Positions 17,723-25,234 of a stretch of DNA of 64,000 nt are shown here, piece after piece (the first letter of the stretch is position 1; each line of letters begins with the position of its first letter). A model generated the notes under the pieces. It was not told the DNA's origin. It saw nothing but the letters and a program-made list of their open reading frames with translations, and ran no database searches. The position numbers and the translations under genes were made by a program. This DNA is from Geomonas azotofigens (GTDB taxonomy: Bacteria; Desulfobacterota; Desulfuromonadia; Geobacterales; Geobacteraceae): the NCBI RefSeq assembly GCF_018919395.1, contig NZ_JAHLME010000004.1, forward strand, positions 310,001-374,000, in the 5' to 3' direction.

Positions 17723-17974
17723 TCATAGGCTGGTCCTGTTGGTCTTGGCAGCCTCTTTCGCGCGCCGCTCGGCTTCGGTGGAAAAGATCCCTTTGAAGAT
17801 ACGGAAAAACATCGTGAGGCCGGGGACCAGCTGAAACAGGATCACCATGGCTACGAATGCGATAAAGACGATCGCGCCCAGCCCGAGCCCCGCGGGTTCC
17901 GTTGCGGCGGGAGATGCCATAGCCTGGGTTCCGTCCATCACCAGCGAGGCTGTCGTTACGGTTAGAACCTTCAT
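17723..17974 (-). CDS. Small membrane protein, first gene of left module (Q-x-x-P family)
   Basis: 83 aa: a signal-like N-terminus (MKVLTVTTASLVMDGTQAMA), one TM helix (AIVFIAFVAMVILFQLVPG), then FRIFKGI and a basic tail. ATG at 17974 follows AAAGGAG. It is the first gene after the sigma-54 promoter at 18040-18055 and matches the protein at 24198-24467, the first gene of the right module, in length, topology and the QLVPG...KGI pattern. Function unknown. Confidence 0.83.
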   Translation of the reverse strand: MKVLTVTTASLVMDGTQAMASPAATEPAGLGLGAIVFIAFVAMVILFQLVPGLTMFFRIFKGIFSTEAERRAKEAAKTNRTSL

Positions 17975-18039
17975 GATAGTCTCCTTTCCTTTGGTGTGCC
18001 TGCGAACCTGGTCAGCTAACCTGCCTGATGACCTTACTA

Positions 18040-18055
18040 AGCATCCAACGTGCCA
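18040..18055 (-). promoter_or_regulatory. Sigma-54 promoter of left respiratory module
   Basis: On the minus strand the bases read TGGCACGTTGGATGCT: GG and GC separated by ten bases, with an exact -24 box (TGGCACG) and a -12 box one base from TTGCT. It would start transcription near 18028, about 55 bases before the first gene (17974). Dyads for an activator lie 87 bp upstream. Confidence 0.85.
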
Positions 18056-18141
18056 TCCGTGAGAAAAAGTTATAAGTTGCTGGTTTTCCGTATGTTTGTT
18101 GGCGGATGCGTTTCCTCTTGGGGGCGTCCGGGGCGGTCCAA

Positions 18142-18160
18142 TGTATAGCCGCCCTATACA
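18142..18160. promoter_or_regulatory. Activator dyad A, TGTATA-N7-TATACA
   Basis: Perfect inverted repeat TGTATA (18142-18147), seven bases, TATACA (18155-18160); the arms extend one base further on each side. It lies 87 bp upstream of the sigma-54 promoter, a normal enhancer distance. The same dyad occurs at 28934 before the other sigma-54 cytochrome promoter. Confidence 0.75.
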
Positions 18161-18243
18161 TGCCGCGGCTCCCCCGTGAGCGGGCTTGTTGCGGCGGTCA
18201 GGAAAAACGCAATGATTTCGGCGTACAAGGGGGCGGGGCGCGG

Positions 18244-18262
18244 TGTATTGTTCCGGCATACA
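18244..18262. promoter_or_regulatory. Activator dyad B, variant TGTATT-N7-CATACA
   Basis: Same geometry as dyad A with one changed base in each half (GGTGTAT-N9-ATACACC is a perfect palindrome). It lies 102 bp from dyad A, closer to the divergent activator gene at 18534, so it may also serve autoregulation. Confidence 0.6.
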
Positions 18263-18374
18263 CCAATAAATTCGGGTGCATTGGCGCGCTCAAGGTCGGT
18301 CGTCGGCCGCAGTCGGAGCCGAAACGGCAGGTCAGTCACAGGCAATGCAGTGAAAGTATTTTCATGTCTTTTTG

Positions 18375-18403
18375 TTGACAGAGGACCCTTTGTGGGCTAT
18401 TGA
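18375..18403 (+). promoter_or_regulatory. Possible sigma-70 promoter for the first NtrC-type gene
   Basis: TTGACA (18375-18380), 17 bp, TATTGA (18398-18403). The -35 is perfect and the -10 weak. It lies about 130 bp upstream of the regulator gene. The rest of the 17975-18533 spacer holds the sigma-54 promoter and the two dyads described separately. Confidence 0.4.
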
Positions 18404-18533
18404 TACAGCGGGCGGACTCCGTCGTGGGAGCCTCCCAATGGCAGAGGATGACGCGTGGGGCCGTCCTGCTTCAGCGGGCTCGAAAAACCGATAGGCACGG
18501 TGCATCTATAGCTGGATTTAACATGGTGATTCT

Positions 18534-19940
18534 ATGCATATTCTTGTCGTTGATGATGAGTCTGTTATTAGGGATGGCCTGGCACGAATTCTCGAAGGAG
18601 ATTCCTTCACCGTAGATGCCGCCAAGAACGGGCATGCTGCCATAGAGCTTTTGCAGCAGAAACAGTTCGATCTGATAATCACCGACCTCAAGATGCCGGG
18701 CATGAGCGGGTTCGAGGTGCTGAACGCGGTCAAGATACTGCAGCCGGACACTCCGGTGATCATGATCACGGGGTTCGCCACGGTGGAGACCGCCGTCGAG
18801 GCGATGAAAAACGGCACCGTCGATTACATCGTCAAGCCCTTCACGCCTGAGCAGATCCTGGAGAAGGTGCATCTCGCGCTGGAACAGAAGAAGACCACGG
18901 TGGAAGATATCGTGGTGAAGAAGGAGATTGACTGCCACCACGGCTTCGACGAGTTCGTCGGGGAAAGCCGGGAGATGCAGAAGGTCTACCGCCGCATCAT
19001 CCAGGTCGCCTCCACCGACAGCACCGTCCTCATTACCGGCGAGAGCGGCACCGGCAAGGAGCTCGCCGCCCGCGCCATCCACAAGCACAGTTCCAGGCGC
19101 GACCAGCCCTTCGTCGCCGTCGACTGCACCGCCCTCGCCGAAAACCTCCTGGAAAGCGAACTTTTCGGCCATGTCAAAGGCTCCTTCACCGGCGCCGTCC
19201 AGACCAAGATGGGCCTGTTGATGGTTGCCGACGGGGGGACGCTCTTTCTCGACGAGGTCTCCAACATCAGCCTCTCCACCCAGGCGAAACTCCTGCGCGT
19301 GCTGCAGGAGCGCCAGGTCACCCCGATCGGCGGCACCCAGCCGGTCTCCTTCAACATCCACCTCGTCGCCGCCACCAACCGCAACCTGAAGACCATGGTG
19401 GCCGAGGGGAAGTTCCGGGAAGACCTCTTTTTCCGTCTCAACATCATCCCCCTGGAACTCCCCCCGCTGCGCGAGCGTAAAGGGGACATTCCGCTCCTGA
19501 TCCGCCATTTCATGCACAAGTTCGTCGAGGAGGTCGGCAAGGACCTGCGGGGCATCTCCCCGGAGGCGATGCACTTTCTGGAGAACTACGCCTACCCGGG
19601 CAACGTCCGCGAACTGGTGAACACCATCGAGCGCGCGGTGGTCCTGTGCGAGGGGGACGTGATCCAGAAGGAAAATCTGGAACTGGGCGAGGCGGCCGAG
19701 GTCTGCAGCACCGGGTTCGACGGCTTCGTCCCGACCAGCGCCGAGGCCCTCAAGGAGATGAAGCGCCACATCCGCGACCGCTCCGTCGAGAACGTCGAGA
19801 AAGCGTTCGTGATCCAGGCCTTGAAGCGCAACAACTGGAACATCTCCCGCGCTGCCGAGGAAACCGGCATGCTGCGCCCCAATTTCCAGACCATGTTGAA
19901 GCGGTTGGGCATCTCGGTTAAGGATTATTTCGGGCGGTAG
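18534..19940 (+). CDS. NtrC-family sigma-54 activator (receiver, AAA+, Fis-type HTH)
   Basis: 468 aa. Receiver domain 1-120 with VVDDE, the phospho-acceptor in IITDLKMPGMSG and YIVKPF; sigma-54 AAA+ domain about 140-370 with Walker A GESGTGKE, Walker B GGTLFLDEV and the sigma-54 loop as GSFTGA instead of the usual GAFTGA; C-terminal Fis-type HTH (NNWNISRAAEETGMLRPNFQ). No good ribosome site precedes the ATG. It is divergent from the left cytochrome module, with dyads A and B between, so it probably binds TGTATA-N7-TATACA (inference). G. sulfurreducens has a sigma-54 activator (BccR) controlling cbcBA; this gene or the one at 22468 could be its counterpart. Confidence 0.93.
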   Translation: MHILVVDDESVIRDGLARILEGDSFTVDAAKNGHAAIELLQQKQFDLIITDLKMPGMSGFEVLNAVKILQPDTPVIMITGFATVETAVEAMKNGTVDYIVKPFTPEQILEKVHLALEQKKTTVEDIVVKKEIDCHHGFDEFVGESREMQKVYRRIIQVASTDSTVLITGESGTGKELAARAIHKHSSRRDQPFVAVDCTALAENLLESELFGHVKGSFTGAVQTKMGLLMVADGGTLFLDEVSNISLSTQAKLLRVLQERQVTPIGGTQPVSFNIHLVAATNRNLKTMVAEGKFREDLFFRLNIIPLELPPLRERKGDIPLLIRHFMHKFVEEVGKDLRGISPEAMHFLENYAYPGNVRELVNTIERAVVLCEGDVIQKENLELGEAAEVCSTGFDGFVPTSAEALKEMKRHIRDRSVENVEKAFVIQALKRNNWNISRAAEETGMLRPNFQTMLKRLGISVKDYFGR

Positions 19941-20150
19941 GGTAGCCCCGCCGGTCTCCCGTCGCTGCACGAGTCGCTCCCCCCGACGGCGACCACCGCG
20001 GCCGATACTGTTTCTGCGTCGCCCTTTTTCCCCTGACTTCCTCACAACTCCTCTCTTTAATTCTGCGCAGACTCATGGCGAGCTTTTTCCAATGTGTTAA
20101 ACTCAATGCGGGTTTCTCTTAACGGCCGCGAACGGCAGGGGAGAGCGTGC

Positions 20151-22463
20151 ATGAAACAGATCAACAGTGAAAGAAAGCTGACCCCCCTCAATATCTCGAT
20201 CGTCTATGCCGTGGTCGGTGTCCTCTGGGGCGCCGCCTCTTGTCTGTTCCCCGCCGTCCTGGCCCATAAAAGCTTCATGTACACCTCAGTGGAGACCTTG
20301 AACCACGCCTTCTTCATACTTGCCACGGCTGCGCTTTTGTACCTCCTGATCAGTCGCAGCGAAGGGGACGTGGTGCGCGGCAGGGAGTCGCTGTTCAGGG
20401 TGAACCGGGCCTTGAAGACCTTCAGCGGCTGCAACCAGGCCCTGGTGCGGGCCACGGATGAGCTGCAGCTGATGAAGGACGTCTGCCGCACCATTGTCGA
20501 GACCGGGGGGTACAAGCTGGCCTGGGTGGGGATGGCCGAGCATGACGACTGGAAGACGGTGCGCCCCGTGGCGCAGTGGGGCGACCGCGGGGGCTACCTC
20601 ACCAAGCTGGACATGAGTTGGGCGGACATCGACCGGGGGCGCGGCCCCACCGGCACCGCCATCAGGACCGGCACCACGCGCATCGCCCAGAATATCCGCT
20701 ACGATGCCAGTTGGACCCTGTGGCGGGAGGAGGCGCTGAAACATGGCTTCGCCGCGTCGATATCTCTGCCGTTGATAAACGAAGGGCGCCCCCTGGGAGC
20801 GCTGGTGATCTTCGCAGGGGAAAAGCGGGCCTTCGGCAAACAGGAGGTCAAGCTCCTGGAGCAACTGGCGGACGATCTCTCCTTTGGGATCGCGACCTTG
20901 CGCATGAACGTGGAGCGCAAGAAGGCGGAACAGGAAATCATGCTGCTCGCCTCGGTGATCGAACAGTCCAAGGAAGGGCTCATCCTTTTCGACAGCGACG
21001 GGCTGATACAGTACGTGAACCCGGCCATCGAGACCATCACCGGGCACGACGCCCAGTGCGTGGTCGGGCGCAACGTCGCTGCTCTGGGCGACGGCGACGG
21101 CGGCGTGGAGCTCTATCGTTTCGTGTGGGCCGACCTGACCAAGGGGGAGCGGCGGACGGGGGGGCACTTTATCCAGAAGGGCAAAGATGGGGAGTGCTAC
21201 GAGATCGACATTACCTTCTGGTCCATCTCCGATACCGACGGCGCGGTGAAAAACCACGCCGCGCTGGTCCGCGACGTGACCCACGAACTGCAACTGGAGC
21301 GGCAACTGCGCCAGGCCCAGAGGATGGAGGCCATCGCCACGCTCGCCGGCGGCATCGCCCACGATTTCAACAACAACCTGGCTTCCATCATCACCTGCAC
21401 CGAGATGGCGCGGGATGACGTGCCTCTGGAAAGCCCCCTGCGCGAGCTTCTGGACGTGGTGCTGAAGTCGAGTTACCGGGGGCGCAAGCTCGTGAAGCAG
21501 ATCCTCACCTTCTGCTGCAAGGGGGAGCAGGAGCGGCAACCGGTCCAGGTCGAGTCGATCATGAGCGAGTGCCTGAACCTGATGCGCCCGTCGATCCCTT
21601 CCTCGATAACGGTGCACGCGCATCTGGAACCGGATCTCGGCATGATCATGGCCGACCCGACCCAGATTCACCAGATCATAATGAACCTGGTGACCAACGC
21701 GAGCCATGCCATGAGGCTCAAGGGGGGGACCCTCGAGCTGGCGCTGGAAAACGCCAACCTCGACGCCGATTCCCTCGGCGCGCCCGATCTCCCTCCCGGA
21801 CCGTACTTGAAGTTGACGGTCAAGGACTCGGGGCACGGCATGGACCAGAAGACCATGGAGCAGATCTTCGATCCTTTCTTCACCACCAAGGGGCACAACG
21901 AGGGTACCGGGCTCGGCCTGTCGGTGGTGCACGGCATCGTCAGGAACCACGGCGGGGGGATCACGGTAAGCAGCAGGCCAGGGCTTGGAGCCACCTTCGA
22001 GGTGTTTCTGCCCCGGACCGCCGCCGTTCAGAAGGATTGCCTGCTGCAGCCGGAGGAAGTTTCGGTGGCCGGCAGTGGCAGGATCCTCTTTGTCGACGAT
22101 GAGGAAGACGTCGTCTTTGCCGGGAAGAAGATGTTGGAGCGGCTTGGGTACCAGGTGGTTACCGGCCGCGACGGCATGGAGGCGCTGGAAATTTTCCGCG
22201 CGGACCCGGGAGGTGTGGACCTGGTCATCACCGACCAGACCATGCCGCGCATGACGGGGATCGAGCTGTCCCGCGAGCTCGTCGCCGTCCGCTCCGACCT
22301 GCCGGTCATTCTCTGCACCGGGTTGGGATCGGGGGTGGACCGTACCGCACAGCGCGAGGAGGCGGAGCAGGCGGGGGTCCGCGAGGTGGCCTACAAGCCG
22401 CTGGACCGCGAGGAGATGACGGCGATGATACACCGGGTAATGGCACCGGCCGGGGAGGCATGA
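20151..22463 (+). CDS. Hybrid sensor histidine kinase (TM-GAF-PAS-HisKA-HATPase-REC)
   Basis: 770 aa. Two TM helices (about 14-35 and 52-72) with almost no periplasmic loop; a GAF domain (about 90-250); a PAS domain (about 260-380); HisKA with GGIAHDFNNNLASI; HATPase with DSGHGMDQ and GTGLGLSVVHG; and a C-terminal receiver (FVDDEEDV, VITDQTMPRMTG, AYKPLD). The ATG at 20151 follows GGGGAG at seven bases. It lies four bases before the second activator gene and is probably its kinase; the first activator could be a second target. Confidence 0.92.
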   Translation: MKQINSERKLTPLNISIVYAVVGVLWGAASCLFPAVLAHKSFMYTSVETLNHAFFILATAALLYLLISRSEGDVVRGRESLFRVNRALKTFSGCNQALVRATDELQLMKDVCRTIVETGGYKLAWVGMAEHDDWKTVRPVAQWGDRGGYLTKLDMSWADIDRGRGPTGTAIRTGTTRIAQNIRYDASWTLWREEALKHGFAASISLPLINEGRPLGALVIFAGEKRAFGKQEVKLLEQLADDLSFGIATLRMNVERKKAEQEIMLLASVIEQSKEGLILFDSDGLIQYVNPAIETITGHDAQCVVGRNVAALGDGDGGVELYRFVWADLTKGERRTGGHFIQKGKDGECYEIDITFWSISDTDGAVKNHAALVRDVTHELQLERQLRQAQRMEAIATLAGGIAHDFNNNLASIITCTEMARDDVPLESPLRELLDVVLKSSYRGRKLVKQILTFCCKGEQERQPVQVESIMSECLNLMRPSIPSSITVHAHLEPDLGMIMADPTQIHQIIMNLVTNASHAMRLKGGTLELALENANLDADSLGAPDLPPGPYLKLTVKDSGHGMDQKTMEQIFDPFFTTKGHNEGTGLGLSVVHGIVRNHGGGITVSSRPGLGATFEVFLPRTAAVQKDCLLQPEEVSVAGSGRILFVDDEEDVVFAGKKMLERLGYQVVTGRDGMEALEIFRADPGGVDLVITDQTMPRMTGIELSRELVAVRSDLPVILCTGLGSGVDRTAQREEAEQAGVREVAYKPLDREEMTAMIHRVMAPAGEA

Positions 22464-22467
22464 GGAG

Positions 22468-23883
22468 ATGGCGAAGATCCTGATCATCGACGACGAGGAG
22501 ACTGTCTGCCAGTCCATGTCCCTGGTGGGCAAGCGTGCCGGGCACGAAACGAGCTGCGCTATGACGCTCGTCGCCGGCTGTCAGCTGGCGGCCGAAGGGG
22601 AGTTTGACCTCGTGTTCCTCGATGTGCGGCTTCCCGACGGCAACGGCCTGGAGATGCTGCCGCGCCTGGCGCAGGCGCCGTCCAAGCCGGAGATCGTCAT
22701 CATGACCGGCTACGGCGACCCGGCCGGCGCCGAATTGGCCATCAACAGCGGCGCGTGGGACTACATCGAGAAGGGATCCTCGGTGAAGGACATCACCCTT
22801 TCGCTGGTGCGGGCCCTGGAGTACCGCAAGCAGAAGCTCTCCCTCTCCGGGCGCCAGGAGGTGGTTGCCCTGAAGCGGGAGAACATCATCGGCAACAGCC
22901 CCGCCCTGACCGCCTGTCTCGATGCCGTGGCGCGCGCGGCGGTGAGCGACGCGGGTGTTCTCATCCTGGGGGAAACGGGGTCGGGCAAGGAGCTTTTCGC
23001 CCGGGCGGTGCACCAGAACAGCAAGCGCAGCGACAAGCCATTCGTGGTGGTGGACTGCGCCAGCCTGCCGGAGACGCTGGTGGAGAGCCTTTTGTTCGGG
23101 CACGAGAAGGGGGCCTTCACCGGCGCGGAAAAGGCGCGCGACGGCCTGATCAGCCAGGCCCATGGCGGGACCCTATTTCTGGACGAGGTGGGCGAGCTCC
23201 CCTTCGCCACGCAAAAGGCTTTCCTCAGGGTGCTGCAGGAGAGGCGTTATCGTCCGGTGGGGGGGCAGCGCGAACTGGAGAGCGATTTCCGTCTGGTGGC
23301 GGCCACCAACCGCAAGCTGAACCAGATGGCGGAGGAGGGGACCTTCCGCAGCGACCTCCTCTTCAGGTTGAGCACCTTTGTCATCGAGCTCCCCCCGTTG
23401 CGGGAGCGCAGCGAGGACATCAAGGAGCTGGCCCGCTATTACATGGACAAGTTCTGTGAGAATAACGGCCTGTCGCCCAAGGGGAGCTGCCCGGAATTCA
23501 TGGAGACCCTGCAGGCCTACAGCTGGCCCGGCAACGTGCGCGAGTTCATCAACACCATGGAGCGCACCGTGCTGACCGCCCGGGAGCAACCGGTCCTTTT
23601 CGCCCAGCACCTGCCTACGCAGATCCGGGTACAGGTTACCCAAAGCGCCGTCAACCGCCACGAGACCGCAGCCGCGCCCCCCGCCCAACTGGCGCCGCCT
23701 ACCCGACTCCCCAAGTTGACCGACTTCCGCGACAGCATCTATACCCAGGCCGAAAAGCAGTACCTCTGCGACCTGATGGTACTGGCCCAAAATGACATCG
23801 CCACCGCCTGCAACCTCTCCGGCCTTTCGCAGTCCCGCCTCTACGCCCTCTTGAAGATCCACGACCTGCACCGCTTGACCTAG
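22468..23883 (+). CDS. NtrC-family sigma-54 activator, partner of the hybrid kinase
   Basis: 471 aa. Receiver (IIDDEE, phospho-acceptor in VFLDVRLPDGNG; the conserved Lys is followed by Gly, YIEKGS); AAA+ domain with GETGSGKE, canonical GAFTGA and GGTLFLDEVGE; Fis-type HTH at the end (NDIATACNLSGLSQSRLYALL). Coupled to the kinase gene (gap 4 bp). Downstream lie two tandem TTCCTG/CAGGAA dyads and a sigma-54 promoter for the right module, which it may drive (inference). A BccR counterpart is possible. Confidence 0.93.
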   Translation: MAKILIIDDEETVCQSMSLVGKRAGHETSCAMTLVAGCQLAAEGEFDLVFLDVRLPDGNGLEMLPRLAQAPSKPEIVIMTGYGDPAGAELAINSGAWDYIEKGSSVKDITLSLVRALEYRKQKLSLSGRQEVVALKRENIIGNSPALTACLDAVARAAVSDAGVLILGETGSGKELFARAVHQNSKRSDKPFVVVDCASLPETLVESLLFGHEKGAFTGAEKARDGLISQAHGGTLFLDEVGELPFATQKAFLRVLQERRYRPVGGQRELESDFRLVAATNRKLNQMAEEGTFRSDLLFRLSTFVIELPPLRERSEDIKELARYYMDKFCENNGLSPKGSCPEFMETLQAYSWPGNVREFINTMERTVLTAREQPVLFAQHLPTQIRVQVTQSAVNRHETAAAPPAQLAPPTRLPKLTDFRDSIYTQAEKQYLCDLMVLAQNDIATACNLSGLSQSRLYALLKIHDLHRLT

Positions 23884-23919
23884 CCCCCCGTATCGCTTCC
23901 CTGTCGCCCTCCCCCTTTT

Positions 23920-23955
23920 TTCCTGTCCCGCAAGAACGTTCCTGCCCGGCAGGAA
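23920..23955. promoter_or_regulatory. Tandem enhancer-like dyads TTCCTG-N5-CAGGAA
   Basis: Two 17-bp dyads in the spacer upstream of the right module: TTCCTGTCCCGCAAGAA (23920-23936, one mismatched pair) and TTCCTGCCCGGCAGGAA (23939-23955, perfect). Centres are 19 bp apart. They lie about 180 bp upstream of the sigma-54 promoter at 24135. No T-run follows, so a terminator is unlikely. Confidence 0.55.
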
Positions 23956-24134
23956 ATTAATTCGATGATCCGCCTAAATAATCCTGTGGTGTAAACAGTT
24001 GTAATGAAAAGAGATTATCCGTGCGGCACGCTGGTTCTCTTGTCCGGAAGGGTGTTGCCCCTCAAACCCATTTTTTGGCCGACTCTCTTTGTAAATGTCT
24101 GTTTTTGTTATGTTTTTCGGTTTTATGCGCGTTT

Positions 24135-24150
24135 CGGCACCGTGGTTGCT
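24135..24150 (+). promoter_or_regulatory. Sigma-54 promoter of right respiratory module
   Basis: CGGCACCGTGGTTGCT: GG and GC ten bases apart with a full TTGCT at -12 and GGCAC at -24. It lies 48 bp upstream of the first gene (24198). The remaining 23884-24197 spacer contains only the tandem dyads at 23920-23955 and AT-rich sequence. Confidence 0.8.
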
Positions 24151-24197
24151 AAGTATGGGTAACCCTTCGGGGAATAATGCGGAAAAAGGAGAGGGCC

Positions 24198-24467
24198 ATG
24201 ACAAAGGAAACGCGCGAATCATTGTCCGGGAAAGTGACAAGTTGGTCGATCATCGGGGTGGTAGTGGCCGGGACGCTCCTCATATCCGGCATTGCCGACG
24301 TCTCCGAGGGGAGCGGGCTGATGGCGAAGATATTCCTTCTCTTCATCGGCGCCATCATCGTCGTGCAGGTCATCCCTGGCATCATGCTCTTCAGCGCGAT
24401 GCTCAAGGGTATTTACGGGCTGTTCGGCAAGAAGGTAAAGGTCCCTCTGGAAGATGACAAAAAGTAG
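24198..24467 (+). CDS. Small membrane protein, first gene of right module (Q-x-x-P family)
   Basis: 89 aa with two hydrophobic helices (SIIGVVVAGTLLISGI; IFLLFIGAIIVVQVIPGI), then AMLKGI and a charged tail. The second helix carries the Q-V-I-P-G ... KGI signature shared with the proteins at 17723 and 16895. ATG at 24198 follows GGAGAGG. It occupies the same position, directly after a sigma-54 promoter and before a pseudo-receiver gene, as 17723 does in the left module. Confidence 0.83.
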   Translation: MTKETRESLSGKVTSWSIIGVVVAGTLLISGIADVSEGSGLMAKIFLLFIGAIIVVQVIPGIMLFSAMLKGIYGLFGKKVKVPLEDDKK

Positions 24468-24492
24468 CTGTTCGTGAGACGCGAGGTGGCTT

Positions 24493-25206
24493 ATGGACGA
24501 ACGGGGAATCATCATAGCGGACCGCGACGCGGATTTCCGCAGGCAGGTAGCCGAATACTTCCGCAAGGCGGGGTATGAGGTTGAGACCACTGATTCAACA
24601 GTCCACGTGCTCTGCAGCATCCTGCAGAAGAAGACACCGGTGTTGTTGTTGGGAAGTGACTTCGACCAGAAGGTTTCGTCTTCCGACCTGATTCACCTGC
24701 TGAAAAAGTGCAACCGCCATCTGAACGTCATCATGGTCTCCGACGACCTGCCGCTGAGCCAGGCGAGGCAAGTACGCAAGGAAGGGATCTTCTACCAGGC
24801 CATGAAGCCGGTGGAAAACGGTGATACCGAGGAACTTGGGCTCGCCGTCGAATGCGCCTTCAAGACCTACCGCGCGAGCCGGCAGCAGGAGCGCATGGAG
24901 GCCGCGATGCGGCGCCGGGCACATCGGCGGGAGTCGGTGGAAAAGCAACCCGCCAGTGTGCCCAGGCGCTTCTCCTGGCTGATCGCGCTCTCCGTTCTCG
25001 TCTTCGGCACCAGTTTCCTGGCACTTTCGGCCGCCCAGAGCACCGATCGTGGCGGCAACCTGGGTATGTGGCTCTTCCTCGGATTCTGTGCGCTTTTGCT
25101 CGTGGCGCAGTTCTTCCCGGTGTTCAGGATCAAGTTGCCGCATCGCATCTCGGCGCAGCATGCCGCCAAAGAGCAGGCTGCCTCATTCGACAAAAAATCA
25201 TCCTAA
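24493..25206 (+). CDS. Pseudo-receiver fused to two TM helices
   Basis: 237 aa. Residues 1-125 are a receiver-like domain homologous to the stand-alone protein at 17227: ADRDAD acidic pair, then VLLLGSDFDQ where the phospho-Asp is replaced by Gly, and FYQAMKPV. A basic linker (about 130-155) leads to two TM helices (FSWLIALSVLVFGTSFLALS and GMWLFLGFCALLLVAQFFP). The second is nearly identical to the TM core of the small protein at 16895. So one protein here equals two adjacent genes in the left module. Not phosphorylated in the usual way (inference); function unknown. Confidence 0.87.
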   Translation: MDERGIIIADRDADFRRQVAEYFRKAGYEVETTDSTVHVLCSILQKKTPVLLLGSDFDQKVSSSDLIHLLKKCNRHLNVIMVSDDLPLSQARQVRKEGIFYQAMKPVENGDTEELGLAVECAFKTYRASRQQERMEAAMRRRAHRRESVEKQPASVPRRFSWLIALSVLVFGTSFLALSAAQSTDRGGNLGMWLFLGFCALLLVAQFFPVFRIKLPHRISAQHAAKEQAASFDKKSS

Positions 25207-25234
25207 AGGACGTGCTCCTTGAAAGGAGGGATAC

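Noticed and set aside
23939-23955. TTCCTGCCCGGCAGGAA as a terminator of the activator gene
   Set aside because: No T-run follows and a second, similar dyad sits beside it, which fits an operator better.
24024-24039. CGGCACGCTGGTTCTC resembles a sigma-54 promoter
   Set aside because: It has GG and a good -24 box but CT where the essential GC of the -12 box should be; the site at 24135 is far better.
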